Below are positions 12,231 through 24,460 of a stretch of 64,000 nt of DNA, one piece after another (position 1 is the first letter of the stretch; each line of letters opens with the position of its first letter). Position numbers and translations under genes: made by a program. Under the pieces are notes generated by a model. That model was given only the letters and a program-made list of their open reading frames with translations, was not told the DNA's origin and did not search any database. The DNA comes from Epiperipatus broadwayi. Lineage: Eukaryota; Onychophora; Udeonychophora; Euonychophora; Peripatidae. The DNA lies in the NCBI GenBank assembly GCA_028023455.1, contig JAQFVV010006293.1:4531127-4595126 (forward strand), in the 5' to 3' direction.

Positions 12231-13870
12231 TGACAGAGTTTTTATGTATTATTTATTTATTGCATAAATAAATGCAAAAATTAGATTAAATAGCATTTGT
12301 CATTAATAACGTTTCATATTAAAAAATAAAAAGTAATCTTTTTTTTTTTTGTAAATATACCAACATTATTAAATATATATATATTTTTAAAAAAATATAT
12401 ATATATATTAAAAAAATCCTTCTGCACTATAAAAACAAAGAAATATTAACATTTTAAAATATAAGTAAACACATTTACTGAACTTAGTATTTAGAAGTAG
12501 TAAAAAAATATTCAAATCTGTTTTTATTGTAATATTTAATTAATAATTTGAAAAATAATGTCAAATAAAAAACAAAAATTAGATTAAAACATTTTCAAAA
12601 GTAAAATGAATAAGAATCTTTTAATGCAATATATTTAATTTAATCCATTTTAGTTTTTTTTTAAAAATTATGCTAATGATACTAATTTATTCACCAATAA
12701 TGGATTTAAATTTTAATTCCTAAAAATTTTCCAGCAATTTTCTTTTAATATTTTGTCATTTCTACAAAATGCACATTAACAAAGTTTGATTCTATGAATA
12801 TCTTCATGTGTTATAAATGTTTTCTAATTAATTATTATCATTCTTATTTTATGCAAATTTGGAAAGACATCAAACATTTTTTTAACTTTTGTCTGTCTTT
12901 AGTGCTACTTTGTGATTTTCATGTATTGATGTTATACATTTTCTGTTTATTTAAAAATACTTTTATAATGTTTCCATAAATATCCAAGTTTTTCCAATAA
13001 TCAAAACATTAATATCATCAAACTTTACTGACTTCAAAAGCTATAATTATATAAATTCCCAGAAGTTCTTATATCACTGGAAGTGAAATACAATTCAATA
13101 AATTATATTTTTATTATATTCTCTTGGTCATTATAGTATTATATCACTAAATAAAAGTCATTCAAAACAATTTTTTTTTAATAAAAACTCTTCAAGATAA
13201 AAATATTCCTATTGTAAATGGAAACTAGTTTGGTATTGTGATAAATTTAATTTATGGTTTAGGTGTTCATTATTACTTTTATTTAAAATTTAAGTCTAAT
13301 ATGTTTTTGTGAGAGAATATTATAAACAATTGAAAGTATGAAAATGCTTATCTAAAATGATATTTATATTTATGTGAAAAAACCTAGTTGATTATTCTAG
13401 TGTGATATTTATCTGAAAACCATACTATTGATATTTTAATGAGCTGAAGATCACTGTTTATACTATAAAACAATTGTCCAGAAGAATATATGGAATAATT
13501 ATTTCAACATGTTGTCAAAGATAATAAAAAATGTTACAATTAAAATTGATTGGCTGGTTGTATAAATTTTATTAAGCAATCTTAATTTATATATCTATTT
13601 AAATGTAATATTTTTCATGGGTTAATACAGGGGATAACCAAAGGTAACTAGAATTTTGTAATAAAACACTGTTTATTTTTAAGAATTATAACTTTAATTT
13701 CTTTCAAATTATTAGGTCTAAACATGTTTTGTATTTTTCAAAGGAAAGTGATGCCTTTTAACACCTCCAATATTTTTCTCACCATTTCTAAGTTCACAGA
13801 AACTGAGACATTTTAGATTGGAGAGATTTAAAAAATCACATTTAGTGAGAAAATATGAATGATAAACTGG
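12231..13870. other. AT-rich spacer
   Basis: Long A/T runs and short TA tracts. The open frame 12794-12979 is of random AT-rich composition. I see no supportable gene or repeat. Confidence 0.6.
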
Positions 13871-14055
13871 ATAAATAAATAATCAATCAAATAAAATTGA
13901 AATAAACAACTATTAATAAGTATATTTAAAGTTATCAAACCGGCTTTCATCTCCATTGAGGTCTCAATGGAGATGAAAGCCGGTTTGATAAGTATTTAAA
14001 TATACTTATTAATAATTGTTTATTTCAATCTTATTTGATTGATTATTTATTTATG
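13871..14055. repeat. Near-perfect ~185-bp palindrome
   Basis: Two arms of about 90 bases pair around a 4-base centre near 13964. The inner ~24 bases of each arm are unusually GC-rich for the region (AACCGGCTTTCATCTCCATT and its reverse complement), while the outer parts are AT-rich. Mismatches are few. This is either a foldback/MITE or a hairpin-forming replication product. Confidence 0.85.
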
Positions 14056-14109
14056 TGTTTGTGACAACATTATGGACAAATGAATTATATTGGATATTTG
14101 ACCATCATA

Positions 14110-14373
14110 GTGATAAACTGGATCATGCTGAATCTAATTAAAAATTCTTTCACACTCAAGCTTTTGAGAGATGACACTTTGTTGAAGCTTGCACTTTTTT
14201 CTTTGCCACATAATGGAACATTTACCTTTTATTGTATCACATAAATGTTTCGGAACTTGCAGATAAAATGCCTGGCCATTATGAGTTATATCTAAGAGAA
14301 AAGTACTATTTGTGTTTAAAAAAATCAGCATTGTTTTCACTTTAGACTTCACTTGAGATGCTTTTAGGGACAT
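14110..14373 (-). pseudogene. mariner-like transposase fragment
   Basis: The minus frame 14134-14373 (79 codons) resembles the catalytic-core part of mariner transposases. KASQVKSKVKTMLI corresponds to family A-R-x-S-K-S-K-V-K-T-M-L-I, and QAFYLQVPKHLCDTI...MWQ corresponds to family Q-x-x-Y-x-x-V-L-x-x-L-x-x-x-I-x-x-K-R-P-x-x-W. The following position, where mariner has W-x-L-H-H-D-N-A-P-x-H, reads CKLQQSV, so the second catalytic aspartate is gone. No N-terminal DNA-binding domain or terminal repeats were found. It is a dead fragment next to the 13871-14055 palindrome. Confidence 0.55.
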
Positions 14374-15199
14374 TATAAATTTAACACTTCAATTAATCCA
14401 CACATAAAGTTGTGCTTTTACAAAATCAGCTTGCTTGTAATCTGTTTCAAGCACTTTAACTGTTTTTCTTGCCATTATATGTAAATAAAGACAGAATTTC
14501 ACTGTACAAAAATGTCCTACATAGCACAATGATTTTACACAGCAATGTTATTTGGCAGATTGATTCAGAAAGGTTTCTGCAAGAAGTGTATAAAGCAGAT
14601 ACATGTACTGCAGTAGGCACACAAACTAGAGAACAATTTTTTTTTAATTTTGGGCCCCACCTCATATAGATGTAAATTAATTAATAAATGGAATGTCTGT
14701 TATATAAATAAAGTTAAAAATTTATCCAAGCTATATTAAAAGGCAGGAACCAATCAGATCAGTTTTAATGGCTTAAAAGAAAATAATAGAAAACTTGTTC
14801 AAGCTACTACTGACCAAAAAAGGACTATTTTTGATCAATCACTCATATTGTTATATAGGAACTAGTAGTTGGAGATACTGTGCTATTGGGAGGGTCTTAA
14901 TTTCAACTGGATTGTAAGAAATGTTACTATAAATTGCATCTCAACTCTTATAACTCTAATGGACATCATAATGTGAGTGACTATTATTTTACATTTTACA
15001 CATTTCCAGCATTTTTGGTTCTAAAGATATATTTCTTAAATAATTTATTTCTTGAAAGAAATGTGAGACTATTTTGATTTATTGTAGAAATAATAAATTT
15101 TCAAGTTTTATTTCTGATATTTGCAAATGATGATTCTGAAAAGACACATAGTATAAATGTGTTGTGATTGATTTTGCTATTAATAAATGAGTTTGATTT
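14374..15199. other. Spacer, no assigned gene
   Basis: The overlapping opposite-strand frames near 14456-14669 match nothing I know. A minus frame starting MARKTVKVLETDYKQADFV (about 14385-14476) is open for about 28 codons and could be part of a decayed gene, but has no recognisable relative. Confidence 0.4.
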
Positions 15200-15208
15200 T
15201 AAAATATC

Positions 15209-15214
15209 TTTATT
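15209..15214 (-). promoter_or_regulatory. Poly(A) signal AATAAA for minus-strand gene
   Basis: AATAAA on the minus strand, about 200 bases downstream of the putative stop codon at 15415-15417, suggesting a 3' UTR of about 15195-15414. AATAAA is frequent by chance in DNA this AT-rich, so the support is positional only. Confidence 0.4.
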
Positions 15215-15414
15215 GTATTATTTGACTATTAACAAAAGTACACAAAAACAAATTATTTTGAAAACCTTGTAAAATAAAAATTAACAACGCAATTATTAAT
15301 AACTGGAAAAAATAATTTTAGCAATTAAAAAAGGCAAGATGCTATTTACAAAAAAAAAACGTCAATGGTACAAAAAAAAATACATATGTTTGTTTCAGTA
15401 CAATCTTTCTTGAG

Positions 15415-15492
15415 TTACTTCAAGTCGAAACGTCCAGGTTTCTGGTTTTCGTTTTCAACCGTCATATCAAACTCAAATACCCGATTGCACAC
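15415..15492 (-). CDS. Putative terminal coding exon of a host gene
   Basis: On the minus strand an AT-rich intron ending TATTATTTAG is followed by a 26-codon open frame in phase 0, reading VCNRVFEFDMTVENE...KPGRFDLK and ending in TAA. Codons here use G and C far more than the flanking DNA (GTG, TGC, CGG, GAG, ACG, CGT, TTC, GAC), the contrast expected of constrained coding sequence. A poly(A) signal lies downstream. I do not recognise the protein. Upstream exons should lie at higher coordinates; 16289-16345 is a weak in-phase candidate. It may or may not belong to the signal-peptide gene starting at 33779. Confidence 0.5.
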   Translation of the reverse strand: MCNRVFEFDMTVENENQKPGRFDLK

Positions 15493-17348
15493 CTAAATAA
15501 TATATATATAAATCAATAAAAATAATATGAAAGTACATAAAAAGTGTTATTTTCTAAAATATATATTAATGTGTATATATACAATAAAGTTAATAACGTT
15601 ATATATGGTATGGACAATATACATGTATTTAGATATTATATATACAATAATTAGCGATAAATTCTCCATAATTTAATTAAATATTTCATAACACCATAGA
15701 CTAACTGCAAAGCAAAAAGAAGTGAATTATTTTTTTTCTGCTTTGAAATTACATCATAATGTTAAGCGATATTTGATTAAATTCAATATAGATGGTACAA
15801 TCATTTTAAAAATATAAAATTCACTAATGTCACTAAATCTACCATTACCTTGTTTTGCTGTGATGTTTTATATAAATACAATTTTCATTCCTTACTCCAA
15901 ATATATTTTAGAAATTTTTTTTTGCTAAAATATGTTTAAAATAAGAGGTAAAAATTGATTTCACAAAATTATAAAATAAAAATATCCAACAGACATCAAT
16001 TTAGTAGAAAAAAGTACACCCTTTATGTACATTAAATATAAAAGAGAATCACAGCATTTTGAAACTGAAAAAATAAACTGAAACCAAGAAAATAAAAATA
16101 CTATTTATCTGAACTATTTTAAATTAAAATAAGGACACCATAAAAGAGAGACTGTTTATAATTGAATAAATATTAATTGAAAATAAACATTATATGTCTG
16201 TGATAATTTGAAATATAACAATTTCTCTGAAATCTCATGAATCACAAGAAACTATATTTATTAACTCTAGAGATTTTTGTGGACTTACAGATGTAAACAT
16301 TAAATGTAGATAACAATTTCCATGTAATAACCATTTATCCATGCTCTTTTAAAAGGCTTTAATATGATAATTACTTTTCATTAGTTTGAATAAAAAATTA
16401 TTATCCATTACATCTTTACATTTTTGAAAAAATTCACCAGAACATATGTTCAAAAATAAAAAATAATTTTAAAATAATATATCAAATTTTCAAATAAAAA
16501 AAAAGCAAAAATAAATAAAGTAGAATACTTTGCTTTGGTCTTCTGTTTAAAAAATATATATTTTAACAAAAAAAATTCAGTCTTACTAAATTTCTATCAG
16601 TAAAACAAATTTTGGTAAAAAATACTTTCAGGTAATAAAATTAATTTTTAAAAATATTAAACCAAATTTATTTATAATTCTCACCAAGACTCATTGAGAT
16701 ATTATAAAAAGCACAGTACATATATTAGGATGAAAAATTCTTACTGTTTAAATTACTAAAATATAACCAAAATTAATAGTGGAATTCTTAAAAGTAGACA
16801 TTTCTATTTTGCCACTATGCACTTCTTTCATTTTATTAATTTACTGTTAAAACTGAATATATTCAAATAAAAGCTGAATGCAAAAATCATGTATTGTATT
16901 TCATATTTCACAAAAGTCAGAGTGGCACAAACATATTAGCTATCTTTTCATAAAGTTAGAATGATTGATCTCTTTGAATCAATTTTTTATTGATAGATGC
17001 TAAAATCTAGATACTGTAGTTAGAATTAAAATCAATTAAAACACATTTTAAGTTTTGCTACACACCAGGCAGTCAAATGATTGAATCATTTTGATCTTTA
17101 TTATAGTGACAATGCTATTTTCCTGGAACAATCTATATAATTTATTACTATATTGTAACCCAAACCAACAGTGTCTTAAAAATTAATAGATGAGCTGAAA
17201 CTTTAAGATTCATCAAATAACTAAATAGAATTGTCTTGAGTCATGATAAATTAAATTTAGGGTATAAACTTAAAGTAGCCAAACAAGCATTATTGTCATT
17301 GTCTACACCATATGGTTTAAATTTGCTCTTTCAGTTTTTGTGACTATC
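15493..17348. other. AT-rich, putative intron
   Basis: Apart from the weak exon candidate at 16289-16345 I see no structured feature. It is consistent with intronic or intergenic DNA on the minus strand. Confidence 0.45.
16289..16345 (-). CDS. Weak candidate exon, 57 nt
   Basis: A 19-codon stretch on minus (SMDKWLLHGNCYLHLMFTS) ends at a strong donor GTAAGTCC in phase 0, matching the phase-0 start of the exon at 15415-15492. The acceptor (TTTTAAAAG) lacks a good pyrimidine tract, and the codons are less distinctive. This may be chance. Confidence 0.22.
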
Positions 17349-18494
17349 ATCACATGAACATTATTTTCAGCCATTATCAATGCACTTCAAGATGAAGATC
17401 TTTCCAAATTTAATTCCGTTTTTTGATTTCTAGAGTCTTTTCTCCATATCATATCAGTCAACTTTTTAAATTCACCTACCCATGTCACAAGTGGTAACTT
17501 TTACAATCTTGTGGATGCAATTTAAAATTTCAACTGTCTATCAATTATTACCTGTTCTAGTAAGATTTTTAGCTTAGTTTAATTTCAATCTCTAAATTTT
17601 TTCAATAATGTCAGTGATATCAGTTTGTACATGCTACTATATATTTTTTTTGATCTTTTTTTCCTCATAACATAATCTCCCCTTATTTTATTGAGAGTTT
17701 TAAAATCTCTGAATTTCATTTTCATTACTAAGGACTGGTAAAACATGTGTTAAAATTTTTTTTTTCAAACACATAGACATATTTCCTTTTAATACTAAGT
17801 TATTTCTATCAAAATTACTCTCACTATGTTTAAATTTATGATTAATTTTATTTATTATATTTCTATATGTATTATTAATAATCTTTGGCTAACATATTTA
17901 TATTTTTTAACTTTTTGAATTCATGATTATCAATCTTTATTTTCTCGTTTTGAGAAATCCATTAAACATTATTCTTTTTTTTAGCATTTAATTTTGTCCT
18001 ATTTTCTAAAGTTCTAAAGCTTTAACAAAAAAAAAAACAACAACAACAAAGTGGCTTTCATGACAACCTCATAATTTTCAAAATCTAGAAGACTTAAATA
18101 ATATCCATTATTTGTCCTTTTTAAGCTTTTCATTTTAATCCACATAATTCTTCTTATAATATGACTTCAAACAATTTTGAAGATATAAAATCATTTTAAC
18201 AAATAATGTTAATCTTTTTACTATCATATGGAATCTAATTACTACTGTTGTGTGTTGAAAAATAGTCTTCAGAATGCTGTAGTAGTCTGGATCTATATTT
18301 TGATAACATAAATTTTTAATAACTGTGGAAATTCTTATAGAATTAAATGTCTTTTCATTAAATCTAAAGACTAATTGTAACTTATAATTATTGAATATTT
18401 TTTCTAAATATTTGTTTGTTAACCACTGAGCAAAAATTAGTTTTAAATCCAGCTTATTCTTTTGGTTTGTTAAAATATAAAGTTTACTGTGAAC
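17349..18494 (-). mobile_element. Old RTE copy, 3' part (split by hAT)
   Basis: The minus strand aligns by eye with the 3' box and roughly the last 370 codons of the RTE ORF, heavily mutated. For example, the 3' box appears as CATTATCAATGCACTTCAAG, and the region opposite QAGFKSG is still visible near 18440-18475. The match stops exactly at 18494, where a hAT terminus begins, and resumes at 22315. This and 22315-22676 are therefore one insertion. No usable ORF remains. Confidence 0.75.
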
Positions 18495-21400
18495 CAGGGT
18501 TGAGAAATTTTCAGAACTGGGGCCATCTCTAATCCTCAAAAGTTTTCAATAAGACCTCCAGACAATTTCAAAAACAAATAAAAGTGTCCTTGTATAAATA
18601 AGGGTTAAGTAAATGAGAACATTTATTTTCTCAATTACATTCAATTTTAATAATAGTTTCAGTTCATTCTACCACAGGTAAAATATTTCAACAAATTATC
18701 TATATTGTGTGGTTTATCTGATTACATATTTAATCTAGACCACTATAGGCATTTTGTATGCTTTTATAATGATTTTTGCATACTAACTGTATATCCACAA
18801 AAAATAAAATTAAAATTTTACTTTGTTTTATTTTTATTATTTTGCATTTCTTAATTTAATATTTATATTGAGTAAAGTAAAAAAAAATTGTCATAATCAA
18901 TAGAAATGGATCAATGCTTATTTTTGTTAATACAAAAAAGAGTAAATCAATATGCTGGATATATCTGGAAATTATTTAAATTAATAAAAATACTATTTAT
19001 TAAATGTTCTGATTATAAAAAAAATGGTGGGAAAGAAAGAAATACTAAAATAGAAAAGTTGAAAAGGTACTTAATCATATGGCTGACATGTCTCATAAAA
19101 AGTCCATCCGAAAATTCCATAGAGGCAAATTATATTATTTTTTTTAAAAGCACAAACTTCTAAACTATTGTTTGAAAAGGATTTTATAAATAACTGCACT
19201 CTAGTTGACATAAAGTTTATCTGTCTATACAAATAAAAAACAATTAGAAAATATAAATATGTCATAAAAATAGCTATAAGTCAAAGTGAAAAAATTGGTA
19301 CTAAATGTGAAACAGGCATTAATAACAATGATATTTTATATAAATGCAACTTATCCACTACTTGGAGCACTTTTTAGCAAAACCATTTTATTGTATTTAT
19401 ATGCATCCACAATCTTACATTTTGTTTGTCCTGTAGTCTTCTTCAGAGCTATATACATAATACCATAAAAATGTAAACAATAAAATTGTGAAAAAAGAAC
19501 AAACTAAAATATAATTAAAAATAATAAAACTGAAATAAATATAATTAAAGCCAAATAAAATAATCTGTAAATATAAAATAAAATATTCAATATAAATTTA
19601 AAATAAATATAAATTATACATATGTATTCCTGACTGTATACATATATATTCATGAACAATTATTAATTTAAATATATTATTCATTTTTTAATCTCCCAAT
19701 TACTTCTATTTTTTTATAAACTTAAATTTGAGCTTTATTAGGTTCACCTTAATAAAATATTTAATTTTATATTCATATAATTTTTAATTCAATTTTGATT
19801 CATTTATTAATATTTTTTTAATTTTTAAATCACATAATATCTATTATTTTTTATTCATTCTTCTGTTAATATTCCCCCTCCCCTTAATATATAAAAACTA
19901 TATATATTATATAATCTTTTAACTTACCTAATTTACTTTAAATTTTTTTAAAAGTAAAAAAATGTTTTATTTAAATTATCTTATACCTTATCTCCCTCTA
20001 TTACATGTTACTTAAAGTAATTATATTTATAATCATTAACAACACTTATATATATATATATACACTTTAAATTTTATTATAATTATTATATATAATTTTC
20101 TCATATAAATTTATTTTATACTGTTTTATATATAAATATTATGCTTCCCTACAACTTAAAATTCATTTATAAGTAATTTTTTATTTATATATTGTTTCTC
20201 TCTATATTTTTTTAAAGAACTATTTATACAAATGTCATTCTAATCCCATAATCCCTATTCAATTTTGGTTTTATCTTTTTTATTAATATTGCTTCTTTTA
20301 TTTTTTCTTCTTTAATATTGTCTGTATGTAATTTCATTTTTATTGAACTTTGTGTACATTCTTGTCCTGTTTCTTTCATATATATATATTAGTGAATTAT
20401 TATCTGATATATGTTGTTTTAATCTTGTTTTTAAGGATTTTTAGTTTCTCCCACATATTTGTAATCATTCACCCTATCTAAACATTGTTTGCATTTTATC
20501 ACATATACTCCATTAATTATTTCCTTATTATCTTTATTATATCCTATGTATTTGTTATCAATTAAATTCAATAGGTTTTCTTTTTTTATTAACTATTTTT
20601 GTATTAATTATTGTTTTGCATTTTTATTAATCTTTATAATTTTATTAAACTTATTCACTATATTATCAATTGTTTTTATTCCTATATATTATTGTCACTT
20701 TTGGTTTTTCATTCACTTATTTTATTTTTAGTTATTTAATACTTTATTTTTCCAATTATTTTAATTATATGTACAGGAAAATTATTCTTTCTTAACTCAA
20801 TGATTATTTAATTTTTTTGTTTAATAGAACAATACATTGCAGCTCTGTATATTCTTTGAATATATACAACTAATATAGTATTTCCTATCTATGTTGGAGA
20901 ATCAACTTGTTATATTATTATGAATATTGGTTTTCTTATAAATATTTGTCTGAATATACCATTTTTTCTCTATTAGTTTCTTTTAAAACATTTATTCTTA
21001 TATGAAATTTCATTACTTTCTTTCTTTTCAATGGTCAATTTTATTTTTCCTATCACCTTATTAATATAATTAATAACCAGTTTATAAGAAAGATAAAACT
21101 AAAATTTAGTAGGAATTACAGGATTAGGATGACATTGATATAGATATAGTTCTTAAAAAAGTTATGTAGAGGAAAAAATATATAAAGAAAAAAATACTTA
21201 TAAATGAATTATGGGTTGTAGGAGAAAAATAACTTAGCATAATATTTACACATAAAACAGTGTAATATAAATTTATAGAAGAAAGTTATATATAATAATT
21301 ATAATAAAAGTTAAATTGTATAAAAATATATATAAATAAAGTGTTGTTAATGATTATAAATATAATTAGTTTAAATAATATATAATAGAGGAAATGAGGT

Positions 21401-22314
21401 TATAAGATAATTGAAATAAAATGTTTATTTGCATTTAAAAAAATTTAAAGTGAAATTGGATAAGTTAAAAAATTATAATATGAATAGTTTTTAGATATTA
21501 AGGAAAAAATATTAATAACAAAAGAATGAATAAAAATAATAGATATTATATGATTTTAAAATTAATAAATATTAATAAATGAATTAAGGTTGAACTGAGA
21601 ATTATATGAAAATAGAATTAAGTATTTTATTAAGGTGGAAGTAATAAAACTAAATTTTAAGTTTATAAGGAAAAGAAGTAATTGGGAGATTAATAAATAT
21701 GAACAATATATTTAAATTAATAGTTATTCATAGACATGTATAATTTATATTTATTTTATATTGAATATTTTATTTTATATTTATTGGATTATTTTTTTTG
21801 GGTTTGATTATATTTATTTCACTTTTATTACATTTTGTTATATTTTATGTTATTCTTTTTTTACAATGTTATTGTTTACATTTTTATGGTATAATGTATA
21901 TAATTATGTATTTTATTTTATATTGTCCATTACATCGTAACTTTGAAAAAGACTGCAGGACAGTCATCACATAAGATTGTGTATGTATATAAATATAATA
22001 AAAGGTTTTTACTAAAAAATGTTCAACATAATGGATAAGTTGCAGGAAGTGGTGAACTTGGTAATATTTCTGAACAATGATATTACTTTATTTTTAATTC
22101 ACAAAAAAAATTATGGCCTTCATTTAAAAAGAGCAAGTTGAAAATGTCTGTCATCTAAAAAGATTGCCCATCCATAATGATTAGAGGTAAATTAATTAAA
22201 TGTTTGACTAAATATAGCAAGCTAATATTTAAGTTCATAATTTTGTATAGTGACCACAAATGTTATTATAAAAATCCAAATGGCCCTTGGCAGAAAAACA
22301 GTTCCCCATCCCTG
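18495..22314. mobile_element. hAT-superfamily DNA transposon inserted in RTE
   Basis: The left end reads CAGGGTTGAGAAATTTTCAG. The right end, reverse-complemented, reads CAGGGATGGGGAACTGTTTT and continues with CTGCCAAGGGCCATTTGG. Both resemble the CAGGGGTGGGGAAC...GGGCCATTTG termini of hAT/Charlie-type elements. The flanks are CTGTGAAC (18487-18494) and CTGTAGAA (22315-22322), an eroded 8-bp duplication; the intact RTE has CTGTAGTC at the same place. The RTE alignment breaks at one end and restarts at the other, which fixes the boundaries. No transposase ORF is visible, so this is non-autonomous or decayed. Most of its interior is the foldback 19345-22044. Confidence 0.7.
19345..22044. repeat. 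2.7-kb foldback with ~0.9-kb inverted arms
   Basis: The left arm, about 19345-20275, starts GCAACTTATCCACTA. The right arm, about 21095-22044, ends with its inverse (near TGGATAAGTTGCA). The arms run antiparallel over their whole length with moderate divergence, around an ~810-base unpaired, extremely AT-rich centre. Neither arm codes for anything. It sits inside the hAT element, so it is either that element's interior or a later foldback insertion. Confidence 0.75.
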
Positions 22315-22676
22315 CTGTAGAAAAATTGATAAAGACTGTATAGAACTGATAGAAGATCAACACTTCTGCAATTTTTATGTTTCTTTTATCAACTTTCTTA
22401 AATATCCAATTTTACCATTGCACTTTTTCATTCATATGATTCTATAGTGTTTAGATATTTGGTATAGAGTTTTATCAACATGTTTTTTATTTCTTCACCT
22501 ATATCTTCAAAATATCAACAATAATTTCATCTCTTCCTGAAAGTTTTATTTATTCATAGATTTAATTATATGCCCTATCTCTTTATTAAAAATATTTTGT
22601 AATTCAGAAAATATAAAAATCATAGGGGCTAGTTTGATCTCTTGTTTTATTACCATAAATTTTTTATCAAACTATT
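22315..22676 (-). mobile_element. Old RTE copy, 5' remainder (split by hAT)
   Basis: Continuation of the minus-strand RTE at 17349-18494 beyond the hAT insertion. It aligns with the reference near its positions 3800-4180, i.e. the N-terminal RT region that reads GKAPGNDG...[11 protein letters not shown] in the intact copy. It is strongly diverged and truncated at about 22676. Confidence 0.7.
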
Positions 22677-24114
22677 TTATATATATAAGTTGGTATTTAC
22701 AATAACATTGATGACATACAAAGAGATATTACAAGAGCAAAATCAATTAACTAATGTTAAATAAATAAATAACATGTTTTGCAAATTTATAAGTTTAGCT
22801 GTTGCTTTTGTAAACTAAGGTTGCATTTTCCTCTACATTCCAAGTATACAACTGTTCATTTTTTAAACTATCTAAGTTAATAACATGGTATTTAAATACA
22901 ATAATATTATAAATCCAAGTTAACATATTTATATAGTGGTGATATTATAATCAAAACCATATATGCAAACTGTAAATAATCCTATTATTTTGATTCAACC
23001 AAGATTAATTGAATCTATTTAGTTAAATTCAAAATCTTCTATAATAGTCACTAGATGTTTAAATCTCAAATTATTAATTTGGATAGTATAATAGAATAAA
23101 GATGGTTGTGAGATTAGTAGAAAAAATCCAATGTTTCTTATTCATTAAGCATAATACTCTGTAATTATTTCAGGATTTATATATGATATTACAACCTAAT
23201 GTATATTTACTAGTCAATTTCATTTTTATTATGTTTCATATAGCTGCGAATAATACAATATTTATGTCTGTAATAATAAACAGTTGCACTGTAGTCAAAA
23301 TAATCAACTCATCTTTCATTGCATTGTTGTAATATAAGATGAAAATGACTATCATTAGCCTTATAACATTTATGGAATTGTAATAATTACATTTCATAAT
23401 TGAAGCTAACAACATTGAATGTATATAATCAAGCAACCCTAATTGTTCCATGTATTTTGTAAACAACATTCACTCATTGGGTGATTTAAAAAAATTGCTA
23501 CTTTGTGTGTCATTTCTGTAGATATAGTATTGAAGAATTAACTACAGTAAACATAGATATTTGATGGTAAATAAATTTAAGTTTTAAAATTAAACAGATA
23601 ACTTTTACATTTTTGTAAATTTCAAACTATTAACTCAGATGTGAAGATCCAGGTATTTTAAATTTTTAGCTAACTAAATGAAAGTTGTTTATAAAATATG
23701 TAAATAATAAGAGGATGATCTGGAATTTTTGCAGACTGGTGAACAATATAACAATGAATTTTAAGACAAAATGACTACTTACAAAAATTTCTGAAATTTG
23801 CCATTTATATTGTTTTCATAGAGCCCTGTTAACTATTATATATTATTTTTGGAGATGGATTAAGTTAATTGTCTTCATCTTGTATGTCAGTGGTAGAATG
23901 AGAAGTATGCAGATTATTTCAATTGCTGCTTAGTTTTTTCTAGATTAGTATAATTATACTAAATGATGATCTAATGTTATTTTTTGGTTATTGTATCTGT
24001 ATGTTTAGTTAGACTAGAACTGCAAATTAAAAAAAAATAGATATAATGAATAAAGTATTAAACCAATAAACATCACATTACCACTATTTACTATACTTAC
24101 ACAAGCTGTTTAAA
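22677..24114. other. AT-rich spacer
   Basis: No gene, repeat or element recognised. Open frames are short and of random composition. Confidence 0.6.
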
Positions 24115-24460
24115 ACAGAAGCTATGGTTAGTAAAAAATCAAAGACACCAAAATGCATGGATTATAAACTGGTGTCAGATTTATATGATTATACAAATAA
24201 ATGAGCTTGGATTGAAAACATTATAGTTGTTTCACTTTGGATTTGTAGCTTTATAGTTAATTAAAAAAGTAAAATGTGGTTGCAGGAGGGTCACATTAGA
24301 TCCTAAGATCTAAGTGCAGTGCTCTCAGATCTAAAGCTCCTCATTGATGAAAGTCACAAAATAAAAACTAGTCTGGAGGTACTGTATGAGTAGGCACTAG
24401 ATAGGGATTTTAGACACAAACCTTCTTGCATTCTGGCTCACACTGAATGGCACTATTGGA
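24115..24460 (+). repeat. Dispersed single copy of the 35-kb repeat family
   Basis: This stretch matches most of the unit found in the inverted array at 35058-36035. It includes CAAAGACACCAAAATGCATG, GCATTAGATCCTAAGATCTA-like and TAGATAGGGATTTTA segments in the same order. It is isolated and diverged, indicating that the unit is dispersed as well as arrayed. Non-coding. Confidence 0.8.
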
